A stretch of DNA of 64,000 bases from Paenibacillus oceani (GTDB lineage: Bacteria; Bacillota; Bacilli; Paenibacillales; NBRC-103111): the NCBI RefSeq assembly GCF_014705615.1, contig NZ_JACXJA010000015.1, positions 62,001 to 126,000 on the forward strand, given 5' to 3'. The translations under genes were made by a program, and so were the position numbers. A model generated the notes under the pieces. The model saw only the letters and a program-made list of their open reading frames with translations. It ran no database searches and was not told where the DNA came from. This document shows positions 17,759 through 26,815 of this stretch, in pieces. Each line of letters begins with the position of its first letter. The first letter of the stretch is position 1.

Positions 17759-18403
17759 TTACCTCAGAGCCCGATCCGCTCCCATAGCCCCCAGCCATGC
17801 CTTTGCTATCAGAGCGTGACCACACGGCGACGGATGGATGCCATCATGCGCCCAAAATGCCGCCGGCGCCAGCATCGACGCCTGGGCGAACATTCCGTCC
17901 AACGGTATGAGCAGCGCCCCAAACTCTCTCGCCAACTCCCTGACGACAGTGATTTTGGGATCCAAATCTTCTCGCCACATTTTCCTATCCTCCGGAACGG
18001 GCAGCACGAACGGTTCGAGCATGAGAATAGAGGCATCCGACCGCTCCTTCGTAAGGATGAGCAATTGACGATATTCTTTCTCGAACTGCTTGGTGGAAGT
18101 AGAATCGTTTCGGCTGTACCTCCTCCATGTTTCGTTGATACCTATAAGGATAGAGACCCAACTCGGACGCAGTTCCAGACAATCTGCTTCCCAACGATCA
18201 AGCAAATCCCTCGTCCGGTTGCCCCCAATTCCCCGATTCCAAAACTTGACCTGCATATGCGGATATGCAGAGGAAAATAACGCAGCTGCCATGAACGCGT
18301 AGCCATTACCCAAATCGTTCGGCAACTCTCTGTTTCTTCCTGTATCCGTAATACTGTCGCCTTGAAACAAGACAACATCTCCTTGCTTAATGCGCAGATT
18401 CAT
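17759..18403 (-). CDS. SGNH/GDSL-type esterase (carbohydrate esterase candidate)
   Basis: This is a 214-residue SGNH hydrolase. Block I has Ser17 in FQGDSITDTG, block II Gly in RGIGGNRTRDL, block III Asn in ILIGINETW, and block V Asp/His in DGIHPSPCGH. It has no signal peptide. Such enzymes often remove acetyl or methyl esters from oligosaccharides. The ATG at 18403 has GGGGTG upstream. It is transcribed divergently from the pseudo-GH31/AraC regulator with box 2 in the spacer, so it is a probable direct target. Confidence 0.88.
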   Translation of the reverse strand: MNLRIKQGDVVLFQGDSITDTGRNRELPNDLGNGYAFMAAALFSSAYPHMQVKFWNRGIGGNRTRDLLDRWEADCLELRPSWVSILIGINETWRRYSRNDSTSTKQFEKEYRQLLILTKERSDASILMLEPFVLPVPEDRKMWREDLDPKITVVRELAREFGALLIPLDGMFAQASMLAPAAFWAHDGIHPSPCGHALIAKAWLGAMGADRALR

Positions 18404-18485
18404 AGACTGTCACCCCTGTGTGATTTTGAATACATTCCAATCTTATCGTTCACAACTGCCAAGTACACCTGCAAACGATAGTACA

Positions 18486-18538
18486 ATCGTTTCATTTCAT
18501 AGCATGAATTCGAAATAGTGGACTCTCCTTACAGATTT
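18486..18538. promoter_or_regulatory. 53-bp conserved box 2 in the SGNH/regulator spacer
   Basis: This is the second copy of the box at 17605-17657. On the minus strand it reads toward the SGNH gene and is followed at the same relative place by a -10-like hexamer (TACTAT; TGTTAT in copy 1). No good -35 is present, as expected for an activator-dependent promoter. It also sits upstream of the regulator gene, so it may mediate autoregulation. Confidence 0.65.
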
Positions 18539-18574
18539 TTCGGTTATTTTGGCGGGTATCTAGCCATAGTGCGG

Positions 18575-18580
18575 TATAAT
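18575..18580 (+). promoter_or_regulatory. TATAAT -10 element of the fusion regulator gene
   Basis: A perfect TATAAT lies 28 bp before the GGAGG-preceded ATG at 18608. No consensus -35 is visible at 17 bp, so help from the adjacent box 2 is plausible. Confidence 0.45.
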
Positions 18581-18607
18581 ATTGCCAAACCTATGTCGGA
18601 GGTAGCC

Positions 18608-21517
18608 ATGTCGGACGATCGGAATCATATACAATTTCCTTTGGATGATGGGGGCTGGATTCGGATTACGCCTGTTGGCCCGCAAACACTTCGTATCCGC
18701 TTCAACAACGCCGGAGAGTTTGCGGAACCCCCCTTAATCCGGTACGGCATATTATCGAATCCCGAGTCTCCCGCCTCATGGTCGACGAAGGACACAGTAG
18801 GGCAATACATTTTTCGAAGTGGACAAACGTTCCTGGAGGTAAGCAAAGTAAACGGAAGATTTGCTTGGGGGGATGGAGAGAATCGGGAGCGAATCCGTAC
18901 TTCCGGCGGGCTGCAGATCACCCCGGACGGATTCCAAATTCGCTTCGGATTGCGTGAATCCGAAAAGTTTTACGGTTTCGGCGATGCCGGACAACCAAGC
19001 CTGCAGCGACGGGGCTCGGCGGTGTCAGTTCAGATGCGCGTCAAGCATTCATTCGCTCCGGTTCCCTTTCTGATGAGCAGCGAAGGCTGGGCGCTTCTCC
19101 TGAATACAACATGGGATACAACCTTCGATGTGGGAAGCTCGAATGAGAACGAGATGGTAGTGACCGGCTCCCAGCAATTGCTCGATTTTTACTTATTTCA
19201 TGGCGGGAACTATCCGGAACTGCTGGACCACTATACGGACGTTTCAGGCAAGCCTGCGTTGCTTCCCGTCTGGGCGTATGGCCTTACCTTTTTGACCAGT
19301 AAGCCGTCGAATGAACATAACGTAACTGAGGCTGCGTTGAAATTTCGTCAACTCGGCATCCCTTGCGATCTGATCGACATCGCACCGGATTGGACGGAAC
19401 GGGAAGGAGACCGGTCTGACGAGAAACGGTGGCATCCGGAGCGCTACCCTACCCTTGCATCCGCCGATCCTCGCCAACGCCGATTTTCTTTTATTCACAC
19501 GTTGCGTAAGCATGGATTTAAGTTGAGCCTGTACCTGCTTGGCTGCGACTCTGATTTGACAGCTGGTGGAGAACATTCGTCGGGTGCGAATGCAGACGAT
19601 TCCTGGTACGCGCATTTACGCAAATTCGTCGATGACGGCATATCGGCATTTGTTCTCTCTAGAGGAATACTGTCGGACGTCGAGGCAGGGCGCACGTGGT
19701 CCAACGGCATGAGCAGCGACGAACTGCGCAATTTGCTTCCGTTGCTGCTTGGTAAACAGATATACGACGGATTCCGCACGCAAACCGGAAAAAGGCCCAT
19801 GCTTTTCGGACCTCTTGGGTATACGGGAATCCAGCAATTTACCGCAATAGCTTCACGAGATTCGGCAAATGGCGCTTTAGAGACGACCTATATGCTAAAT
19901 TGCTGTCTTTCCGGCTTCATTCATACCTCGACCAACATGCCGGAGATGTTTACGCCCGAAGGGATTCACGCCGGTTTTTTACAGGCTTGGTCGCGACTTG
20001 GCCGGGTATCTGTTCATTTGCATCACCCTGCTTTTCTGGTGGATTCCATGCAGAAGCTGTTTACGAAGTACGCCCGACTTCGCTACAGCCTCATGCCTTA
20101 TTTGTACTCTGCAGCCCATGTGGCAGCATGTACAGGACTGCCGATTGTCCGTCCTATGCCACTGATGTTTCAGCATGATCCGGTTTGCGACGAATTGTCG
20201 CAGCAATATATGCTTGGGGATTCGCTGCTCGTCGCCGTCTACACGAATAAAGTCTACTTGCCCGAAGGAAGCTGGATCAACTACTGGACAGGGGAACACC
20301 ACGAAGGCGGCACATGGCTCACCTGCGAAAATCTTGAAGACGTTGGCGGCCCCTTGTTCGTTCGCGGCGGCTCGATTATCCCCCAATTGCCGCACATGGA
20401 TTATATCGGACAACTCAAGGCGGAACGGATTATTTTGCATCTCTATCCTTGCAGCCGCAAAAGCGGCGAATTTACTTTGTATGAGGACGATGGCGAAACC
20501 ATGTGCTACTTGGATGGCCAAATCGCCGTCACGTCCATATTCTGCGAAACCGACGAAACCAGAACGACTGTACGGATTGCACGTCGCTGCGGCACCTACG
20601 AGGGAATGCCCTTCAGACGACACTACGAGTTCATCGTTCACGCAAAAACAAAACCAGTAGCGATTACAAGCGAAGGACGACGATGGGCCGAGAGGCCGCG
20701 ACGCAGCATGACGGGAGCGCCTGGTAACTGGTACTATGACAGACTTGCTTCCACGGTGCTGCTGTACGCCGAAGAATCAACTGCATCAGATCAAGAAATT
20801 CGAATCGATTTCACGTGGCATCCTCAAGAGGATACCCGTACGCCGGAACCATCGAGAGATTCTTCATTGTCCGAATCGGTCAAACAGATCCATTATGACG
20901 AGGTGGTTGTCGCAGCGTTGGAGCTTGGCGACCTATCCGGCGCGGAGCGGGCTATCAAGGCATGGTGGAAGGCCGGGTTCAATGAAGCGGCAGCGGACGG
21001 TGACTGGCGGTTGCCATTGCTTAAAGGCAGCATGCTCATGATCCGTCTTGCAGAAAAACGCGGATGGACTGCCCATGAAGTATTCGGCGTTAACTTGGAA
21101 GCGCTTTACACTATCAAAGATATGCCCTCTTCCGCCCAGGGGGTCAACCTATTGCTGCAATTCGCACGCCAATTGTTACAATATAACCCTAACAAGCAGC
21201 CAGAGACGCCCCTTCATCCGGCGGTTCGTGAGGCTCTGGATATCATAAAGCGGGAAATTGACGGCGATCTGTCGTTACAACGGCTAGCGGGTCGGATCGG
21301 CGTCCATCCCTTTCATTTGAGCCGGCTGTTCAAGCAAGAAATCGGCTCCACTTTTTCCGATTATATCTTACAGCAGCGCATGAATGACGCGAAAAAATGG
21401 ATTGAATCCGGGAAGAGGGTATACGAGGCTGCTGAATTGACCGGCTTCAAGGACGTCAAATATTTCTCAAGAGCGTTCCGAAAATATTGGGGCGTTCCTC
21501 CGAAAACTTTGAGATGA
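18608..21517 (+). CDS. Pseudo-GH31 glycosidase fused to AraC-type DNA-binding domain
   Basis: This 969-residue protein is a GH31-type scaffold over most of its length: N-terminal beta-sandwich (about 1-210), barrel (about 220-520; IPCDLIDIAPDW), and C-terminal strands with YSLMPYLYSAAH, LPIVRPMPLMF and PLFVRGGSIIPQ. A helical linker (about 780-865) and a complete AraC double-HTH domain (about 870-969; LSLQRLAGRIGVHPFHLS, YFSRAFRKYWGVPP) follow. The catalytic nucleophile position (WxDMNE or KLDGGE in active enzymes) reads FVLSRG, with Ser351 replacing Asp. The acid/base Asp seems kept (Asp418 in ASRDS), while the DIGGF substrate motif is lost (STNMPEM). It is therefore probably a sugar-sensing regulator, not an enzyme. 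The ATG at 18608 follows GGAGG with 6-nt spacing. It is divergent from the SGNH gene. Confidence 0.85.
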   Translation: MSDDRNHIQFPLDDGGWIRITPVGPQTLRIRFNNAGEFAEPPLIRYGILSNPESPASWSTKDTVGQYIFRSGQTFLEVSKVNGRFAWGDGENRERIRTSGGLQITPDGFQIRFGLRESEKFYGFGDAGQPSLQRRGSAVSVQMRVKHSFAPVPFLMSSEGWALLLNTTWDTTFDVGSSNENEMVVTGSQQLLDFYLFHGGNYPELLDHYTDVSGKPALLPVWAYGLTFLTSKPSNEHNVTEAALKFRQLGIPCDLIDIAPDWTEREGDRSDEKRWHPERYPTLASADPRQRRFSFIHTLRKHGFKLSLYLLGCDSDLTAGGEHSSGANADDSWYAHLRKFVDDGISAFVLSRGILSDVEAGRTWSNGMSSDELRNLLPLLLGKQIYDGFRTQTGKRPMLFGPLGYTGIQQFTAIASRDSANGALETTYMLNCCLSGFIHTSTNMPEMFTPEGIHAGFLQAWSRLGRVSVHLHHPAFLVDSMQKLFTKYARLRYSLMPYLYSAAHVAACTGLPIVRPMPLMFQHDPVCDELSQQYMLGDSLLVAVYTNKVYLPEGSWINYWTGEHHEGGTWLTCENLEDVGGPLFVRGGSIIPQLPHMDYIGQLKAERIILHLYPCSRKSGEFTLYEDDGETMCYLDGQIAVTSIFCETDETRTTVRIARRCGTYEGMPFRRHYEFIVHAKTKPVAITSEGRRWAERPRRSMTGAPGNWYYDRLASTVLLYAEESTASDQEIRIDFTWHPQEDTRTPEPSRDSSLSESVKQIHYDEVVVAALELGDLSGAERAIKAWWKAGFNEAAADGDWRLPLLKGSMLMIRLAEKRGWTAHEVFGVNLEALYTIKDMPSSAQGVNLLLQFARQLLQYNPNKQPETPLHPAVREALDIIKREIDGDLSLQRLAGRIGVHPFHLSRLFKQEIGSTFSDYILQQRMNDAKKWIESGKRVYEAAELTGFKDVKYFSRAFRKYWGVPPKTLR

Positions 21518-21567
21518 GCACTCCAATCTCATTTGTTCTCCCATTTTTGATGCGGCGAAAATGCCAA

Positions 21568-21604
21568 AAAAGCCCTGTCCGTCTGTAAACGGAACAGGGC
21601 TTTA
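21568..21604 (+). terminator. Rho-independent terminator after the fusion regulator
   Basis: A GC-rich stem AAAGCCCTGTCCG/CGGAACAGGGCTTT with an 8-nt loop lies 50 bp past the stop. Only three T residues follow. The remaining 21605-21833 shows nothing coding. Confidence 0.7.
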
Positions 21605-21833
21605 TGCCGGTCTTCAGCTCTACTTGTTATCGGTTAACCGGAACGCCCCGTATGACTGAGGATGCGCCCGACAAATAGATCCCTGATCCTGATCATCCTG
21701 CTATCTCGATCTTCTAAGGTTCCGCCCTTTACTCGAGCCGTACGACTGCTCAAGGCAGAAGGGTGGACTTTGACTTTAAACATTTAGATGAAAAAAGTAA
21801 TTTTTTGCAAGCCTATTGGACAAATAGTCTCAC

Positions 21834-24800
21834 TTATTTAACTTTAACGGATTGCGGTCCGAGCAGCTCCTCGATCGCTTGAACCAGTTGTGGAGACGGC
21901 TTGATCCTGTACTGCTCGCTTAAACTTAAGGAATGCTTGCTCCGCTCGTAGAAAAGAATGACACCTAGTGGGCCCGTTTGCTGTTGAAGCAACTGTTTCA
22001 GCTTGTTCAAGCTTTGTGTGTTTTCGTGAGCAGCGTCGATTCTCAAGAAAACGCATGGCCTTGAGCCTTCGGCTTGGCGCGATATTGGTTCAGTGCGCCA
22101 GCGCTGTGCGGTTTCTCGTGCACTGGGCTCGTCCAATGGCGCAAGACGATCGGCCAGCAGCTTGATACCAGTGTCTTGTTGTTGCAGCTTGCCGCGAATG
22201 ATCATAAGGCGTTCCTTTTGTACATGGCTTCCATATTGTTTCCAGATCTCCGGGAAAATGACAACCTCAACTTTTTCAATGCGATCCTCCAGTTCTACGA
22301 AAGCCATGGCCTGACCTTTTTGGGTGAGGAAGGTTTTGCAGGATACGATCATCCCCGCCACGGTCACCACGCTTAAGTCCGGCTCTTCCGCCAACTGATG
22401 AAGCGGCATGGCTTCATGCTCGTGCAGCAGCGGTTCATAAGTGTCAAGTGGATGGCCGGAAGTAAACATACCGAGCAGTTCACGTTCCAAAGCAAGCTTC
22501 TGAAGCTGGGTATACGGAGCAACGTCGGGGTATTCGATCGTCCAATTTACCTCCTCTGTAAAGCCGAACAAGTCCAGCTGCAGTTCCTCTCGCTCCTTTT
22601 TCCATTTCAGCACAGCCTCAATCATCCGTTCCAGTACAGCCAACAACTGCGCCCGGTGGCCAGGTAGAGAATCGAAAGCCCCTCCCAAAATCAAGGATTC
22701 GATTACCCTCTTGTTGCATACCCGCAAATCCACCCTTCGGATAAAATCAAGCAAATCTTTATACGGTGCGCCATTTCGTTCACGGATTATAGTTTCAATC
22801 GCCTGCGTTCCGACGTTTTTGATCGCGGCAAGCCCAAAGCGTATCGCTCCTGCGACGGTATCTTCGTTAAGAGAATCCGCGTTCAAGCCAACGACGTTTT
22901 GCTCTTCGCTGCTTCGACGCGGACGGACAGGAGCAAACGCCTCTTTGCTCTCGTTCACGTCGGGAGACAGCACCGCAATCTTCATCCGCCGACATTCATC
23001 GACATATTCGGCCACCTTGCGACGGTTGCCCATGACAGACACAAGTGTTGCCGTCATGAACGGCACGGGATAGTGCGCCTTCAGCCAAGCCGTACGATAA
23101 GTCAAAACAGCATAGGCTGTTGCGTGAGAACGCGGAAAGCCGTAGTCGGCGTAGCGCACGATCATGTCATACACCTTGTTGGCATCGGCCTCGCTATAGC
23201 CCTCGCGCAAGCAGCCGCGGATAAAATGAGTGCGTTCTTCGTTCAGCACCTCGTGCTTCTTTTTTCTAACAGCGCGCAAAAGCAAGTCGGCCTCGCCCAG
23301 ACTGAATCCCGCCATCTTGGCGGCAATATGCATGATCTGCTCCTGATAGAGGATAATCCCGTATGTATCACGCAAAATCACCTCCAGCGACGGATGGGGA
23401 TACTCCGTCTCCATTTCTCCGTGTTTGGTCTTTATAAACTTAGGAATAAATTCCATCGGTCCCGGACGGTACAATGCGCTGACAGAAATAATGTCCTCAA
23501 ACTCCGATGGCTTCATTTCCTTCAGCACCCGTCGGTAGCCGGCGGACTCCAGCTGGAAAACCGCCGCCGTTTCGCCGCGGCACAGCATCGCATATGTAGC
23601 TGGATCATCCTCCGGCAGCTTCCGCAAATCAAAGTCGATGCCGTCCCAATCCCGAATCCAACGCAATGTACGCTCGATTACTGAGAGCATGCGCACACCG
23701 AGAAAATCCATCTTCAGTAATCCGATCGCTTCCAGATGCTCCATCGAATATTGCGTCAAAGCGGTCCCCTCCGCCCCTGCTTGGAGCGGCACGTACCGGG
23801 TCAGCGGCTCGCGGGAAATAACGACGCCCGACGCATGCGTGGATGCGTGACGGGGCAACCCTTCGACCCGCATCGCCTTGTCGAGCAGTTCAGCGGTTTT
23901 GGGTTCCTTGGCTGCCAGCGCTCTCAGCTCAGGATTGACCGTAAGCGCCTCCTGCAGCGTGCTCCCATGATGACTGGTGATCATTCTGGCAGCCCTGTCA
24001 ACATCGTTATAGGGCAGGTTCATTATTCTTCCGACATCGCGCAATGCGGCCTTCGCTGCCATCGTACCGAACGTGATGATCTGCGCGACATGATCTTTGC
24101 CATATTTCTCCGCGACGTAAGCAATCACCTCTTCCCTCCGCAAATCGTCGAAATCGATGTCAATATCCGGCATGGATACCCGCTCCGGGTTCAGGAAGCG
24201 CTCGAACAACAGGCCGTACCGGATCGGATCGACATCGGTAATGTTCAGCGTATAAGCGACGAGACTTCCGGCAGACGAGCCCCGACCCGGCCCGGTGGTG
24301 ATACCGCGCTCATGGGCGAAGCGGATAAAATCCCAGACGATCAGAAAATAGTCGGAGTACCCCATTTTTTCAATGACCGTAAGCTCGTACTGTAATCTTT
24401 GCTCTATCATCCTCTGATATGAAGCATCGACTGTAACGCCACCAGCATTCTCGTGACGTTCATCCCGGCTCCAACCGTATCGGGCGGCAAGCCCCTGCCG
24501 GCACAATTCGGCCAAATACCCTTCGGCGGTTACCCCTTCTGGAATCGGCCGGAACTCTGGCGAAATCGAGCCGCCGAATTCCAGCTTCAGATTGCAGCGG
24601 TCCGCCACAACGGCCGTATTGGCCAAAGCCTCAGGGACGTGAGCGAACAGCCTGCGCATTTCTTCACCGCTCTTCAAGTACATTTGATCGGTCGAAAAAC
24701 GCAGCCTGTCAGTATCATCCGGCTTCGTTCCTGTGCCAATGGAAATCAGCACATCCTGGACTTCCTGATCCGACGCCTCAATATAGTGAACATTGTTCGT

Positions 24801-25412
24801 AACGATTATTGGGATTCCGGTTTCTCTGCTTAATTCAATCATGTCGCGCATCACTTTCTTTTGCTCGGTCAGCCCGTGATCCTGCAATTCCAGAAAGAAA
24901 TCGTCACCGAATATATGCCGATATCTTTCGGCGGCCAGCTTCGCTTCCTCGCGCCTTGCATGAAGTAAATGCTGAGAAATCTCCCCCTCGAGGCAGGAGC
25001 TTAAGCAAATCAAGCCTTCGGCATATTCCGCCAATCGCTCTGCATCAATACACGGTTTGTAGTGAAAGCCCTCCAGATGGCCGATCGAGACCAGTTTCAT
25101 TAAATTTTGATAGCCCGATTCATTTTTAACAAGCAGGATTAAATGGTAAATCGGCTGATTCTGCCGGTTTCCTTTGTCGCGTATCGAGCCTGCCGTAAAA
25201 TATACTTCACAGCCGATGATCGGTTTGATTCCCCGCTCCGTGCACGCCTTGTAGAAGGGTACCGCTCCATACATGACGCCGTGATCGGTCAGCGCAAGCG
25301 ACGTCATGCCAAGCTCGGCCGCATGGCTGACTAAATCTTCGATACGAGCCGCCCCATCCAGCAAACTGTATTCACTATGCACGTGCAGATGCACAAAACG
25401 TTCCCGTTCCAT
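21834..25412 (-). CDS. dnaE: DNA polymerase III subunit alpha (DnaE)
   Basis: This is a 1192-residue replicative polymerase. The PHP domain begins at HLHVHSEYSLLDG, and the palm domain has the catalytic triad in PDIDIDFDD (about residues 413-421). Fingers carry the YGIILYQEQIM and AVRKKK motifs. A consensus beta-clamp-binding peptide QLDLF lies near residue 945, and an OB-fold follows near the C-terminus. Length is normal for a DnaE of this family. The ATG at 25412 has GAGG 5 nt upstream. In Bacillota dnaE usually neighbours accA/accD, pfkA and pyk; here it sits among sugar genes, so this may be an extra or relocated copy. Confidence 0.95.
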   Translation of the reverse strand: MERERFVHLHVHSEYSLLDGAARIEDLVSHAAELGMTSLALTDHGVMYGAVPFYKACTERGIKPIIGCEVYFTAGSIRDKGNRQNQPIYHLILLVKNESGYQNLMKLVSIGHLEGFHYKPCIDAERLAEYAEGLICLSSCLEGEISQHLLHARREEAKLAAERYRHIFGDDFFLELQDHGLTEQKKVMRDMIELSRETGIPIIVTNNVHYIEASDQEVQDVLISIGTGTKPDDTDRLRFSTDQMYLKSGEEMRRLFAHVPEALANTAVVADRCNLKLEFGGSISPEFRPIPEGVTAEGYLAELCRQGLAARYGWSRDERHENAGGVTVDASYQRMIEQRLQYELTVIEKMGYSDYFLIVWDFIRFAHERGITTGPGRGSSAGSLVAYTLNITDVDPIRYGLLFERFLNPERVSMPDIDIDFDDLRREEVIAYVAEKYGKDHVAQIITFGTMAAKAALRDVGRIMNLPYNDVDRAARMITSHHGSTLQEALTVNPELRALAAKEPKTAELLDKAMRVEGLPRHASTHASGVVISREPLTRYVPLQAGAEGTALTQYSMEHLEAIGLLKMDFLGVRMLSVIERTLRWIRDWDGIDFDLRKLPEDDPATYAMLCRGETAAVFQLESAGYRRVLKEMKPSEFEDIISVSALYRPGPMEFIPKFIKTKHGEMETEYPHPSLEVILRDTYGIILYQEQIMHIAAKMAGFSLGEADLLLRAVRKKKHEVLNEERTHFIRGCLREGYSEADANKVYDMIVRYADYGFPRSHATAYAVLTYRTAWLKAHYPVPFMTATLVSVMGNRRKVAEYVDECRRMKIAVLSPDVNESKEAFAPVRPRRSSEEQNVVGLNADSLNEDTVAGAIRFGLAAIKNVGTQAIETIIRERNGAPYKDLLDFIRRVDLRVCNKRVIESLILGGAFDSLPGHRAQLLAVLERMIEAVLKWKKEREELQLDLFGFTEEVNWTIEYPDVAPYTQLQKLALERELLGMFTSGHPLDTYEPLLHEHEAMPLHQLAEEPDLSVVTVAGMIVSCKTFLTQKGQAMAFVELEDRIEKVEVVIFPEIWKQYGSHVQKERLMIIRGKLQQQDTGIKLLADRLAPLDEPSARETAQRWRTEPISRQAEGSRPCVFLRIDAAHENTQSLNKLKQLLQQQTGPLGVILFYERSKHSLSLSEQYRIKPSPQLVQAIEELLGPQSVKVK

Positions 25413-25778
25413 ACATACCTCATCCCTATCTTATTTTCTATCGTACTTATGTCGTTCAGCTTTTTTGGTATATTCGGTGATAACGATTAACCCATAGCTC
25501 ATCACACTATTTTCCAAATTTATGTCTTCAAACGATAAAAGAAACTATTTCCATTTTATCGCACATATGTTCGATAGTAAATATTTAACAGGAAGTAAAA
25601 GACAACAAATCCCTTCCTAAATCTTCTGCTCTCTCGATTGGCTATCCAGGGGATGCGATGACTGGGTGATAACAAAGCAAAAAAGGACAGCCGGTTAGCT
25701 ATCCCTTTTGACCAGTTATTTCAGTTGGTAAATGCTTGCAGCTGTTCAGCCCATCCATCGGCCATGCTATACCCTTGC
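25413..25778. other. Spacer between dnaE and epimerase genes
   Basis: This 366-bp spacer holds the dnaE promoter side, AT-rich at 25500-25600, and a terminator for the epimerase at 25679-25710. No gene was seen. Confidence 0.5.
25679..25710 (-). terminator. Terminator of the epimerase gene
   Basis: On the minus strand, stem AAAAGGGATAGC/GGCTGTCCTTTT is followed by a TTTTTTG tract, about 70 bp after the epimerase stop. Confidence 0.6.
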
Positions 25779-26666
25779 TTACGTGCAAATATCCTGAAGG
25801 GCATCCTCAATGCGGTTATAGCGAAAAACAAATCCGTGTCTTTGCAGCCGCTCCGGAATGACCCAACGGCTCTTCAGAATAAGCTCCGTTTCGGTCCGGA
25901 TGATAACAGCTCCCGCTTCCAATAACCAACTCGGGGAAGGCAGACCTATCCGTTTGTTCATGGCCCGGCGCAGCTGATGCATGAATTCGCGGTTGGGAAT
26001 CGGGTGCGGCGCAGCACAGTTGAATACGCCCTCCAGCTCCTGATGGTCCTTGATATACATCACGATTCGGTACACATCCTCGATGTGCACCCAGCTGAAC
26101 ATCTGCTTCCCCGGCCCCAGCGCGCCTCCCAGACCGAACGCGACCAGGTTCCGGAACGGCCGCATGACTCCGCCGTCCTTTCCCAGCACGATGGCGATCC
26201 GCAGCGCCGCCTGTCTCGTCTTCGGAAGCGAAAACGAGAAAAACGCGCCCTCCCAGGCCAGCGCGACATCAACGGAAAAACCGGTACCGATCTCCCCGTG
26301 TTCTTCCGTCATCGGCCGGTCTTCCGCGTGTCTGTATATCGTTGCCGTACTGGAATTCAGCCACAGCGGAGGCGGATTGCCGCATGTCAGAAGCAGCTCC
26401 CCTAGCAGCCGTGTGGTTTCGGTCCGGGAAGTTCGGATCGCTTCCTTATTCCTGGAATGATACCGGCAGTCCACCGATTTGCCCGCCAGATTGAGGAGCA
26501 GTTCCGCACCTTCCAGCGCCTCCTTGATCCCAGCCAGATCGCTCCACGCAATATGCCCGGGTCTCCGCGAAATGATCTTTACCTCGTAACCTTGAGCCGC
26601 AAAACGCCCTGCGAAATATGTCCCGATAAACCCGGTTCCGCCAGCCAGCACAATCTTTTTGTTCAA
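25779..26666 (-). CDS. TIGR01777-type NAD(P)-binding epimerase/reductase
   Basis: An extended short-chain dehydrogenase of the TIGR01777 family. The Rossmann glycine motif is AGGTGFIGTYF, followed by LLNLAGKSVDCRYH, NSSTATIYRH and MFSWVHIEDVYRI, all family hallmarks. Members in Bacillota are cytosolic proteins of poorly defined substrate. TTG 26666 is used because it starts right before KKIVLAGG as in relatives and has a purine-rich GGGGGCGGAG upstream; ATG 26711 would add 15 unlikely residues. It is a single-gene unit with its own terminator. Confidence 0.85.
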   Translation of the reverse strand: MNKKIVLAGGTGFIGTYFAGRFAAQGYEVKIISRRPGHIAWSDLAGIKEALEGAELLLNLAGKSVDCRYHSRNKEAIRTSRTETTRLLGELLLTCGNPPPLWLNSSTATIYRHAEDRPMTEEHGEIGTGFSVDVALAWEGAFFSFSLPKTRQAALRIAIVLGKDGGVMRPFRNLVAFGLGGALGPGKQMFSWVHIEDVYRIVMYIKDHQELEGVFNCAAPHPIPNREFMHQLRRAMNKRIGLPSPSWLLEAGAVIIRTETELILKSRWVIPERLQRHGFVFRYNRIEDALQDICT

Positions 26667-26815
26667 AGTCTCCGCCCCCGTCCTTCTAAGCTCCCGCGTT
26701 TTCCTAATCATAGCTGTCTTTCGAACCGTCCAGTAGTTCTATTTTTTGTAGGTCCCGCTTCGAAAGGCATGTCCCACGGTGGCGGAGGCGGCATACTAAG
26801 TCGGGATCGCCGGCT

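Noticed and set aside
18608-21517. Active alpha-glucosidase or alpha-xylosidase annotation
   Set aside because: The nucleophile Asp position is Ser and other active-site residues are missing, so an enzymatic name would mislead.
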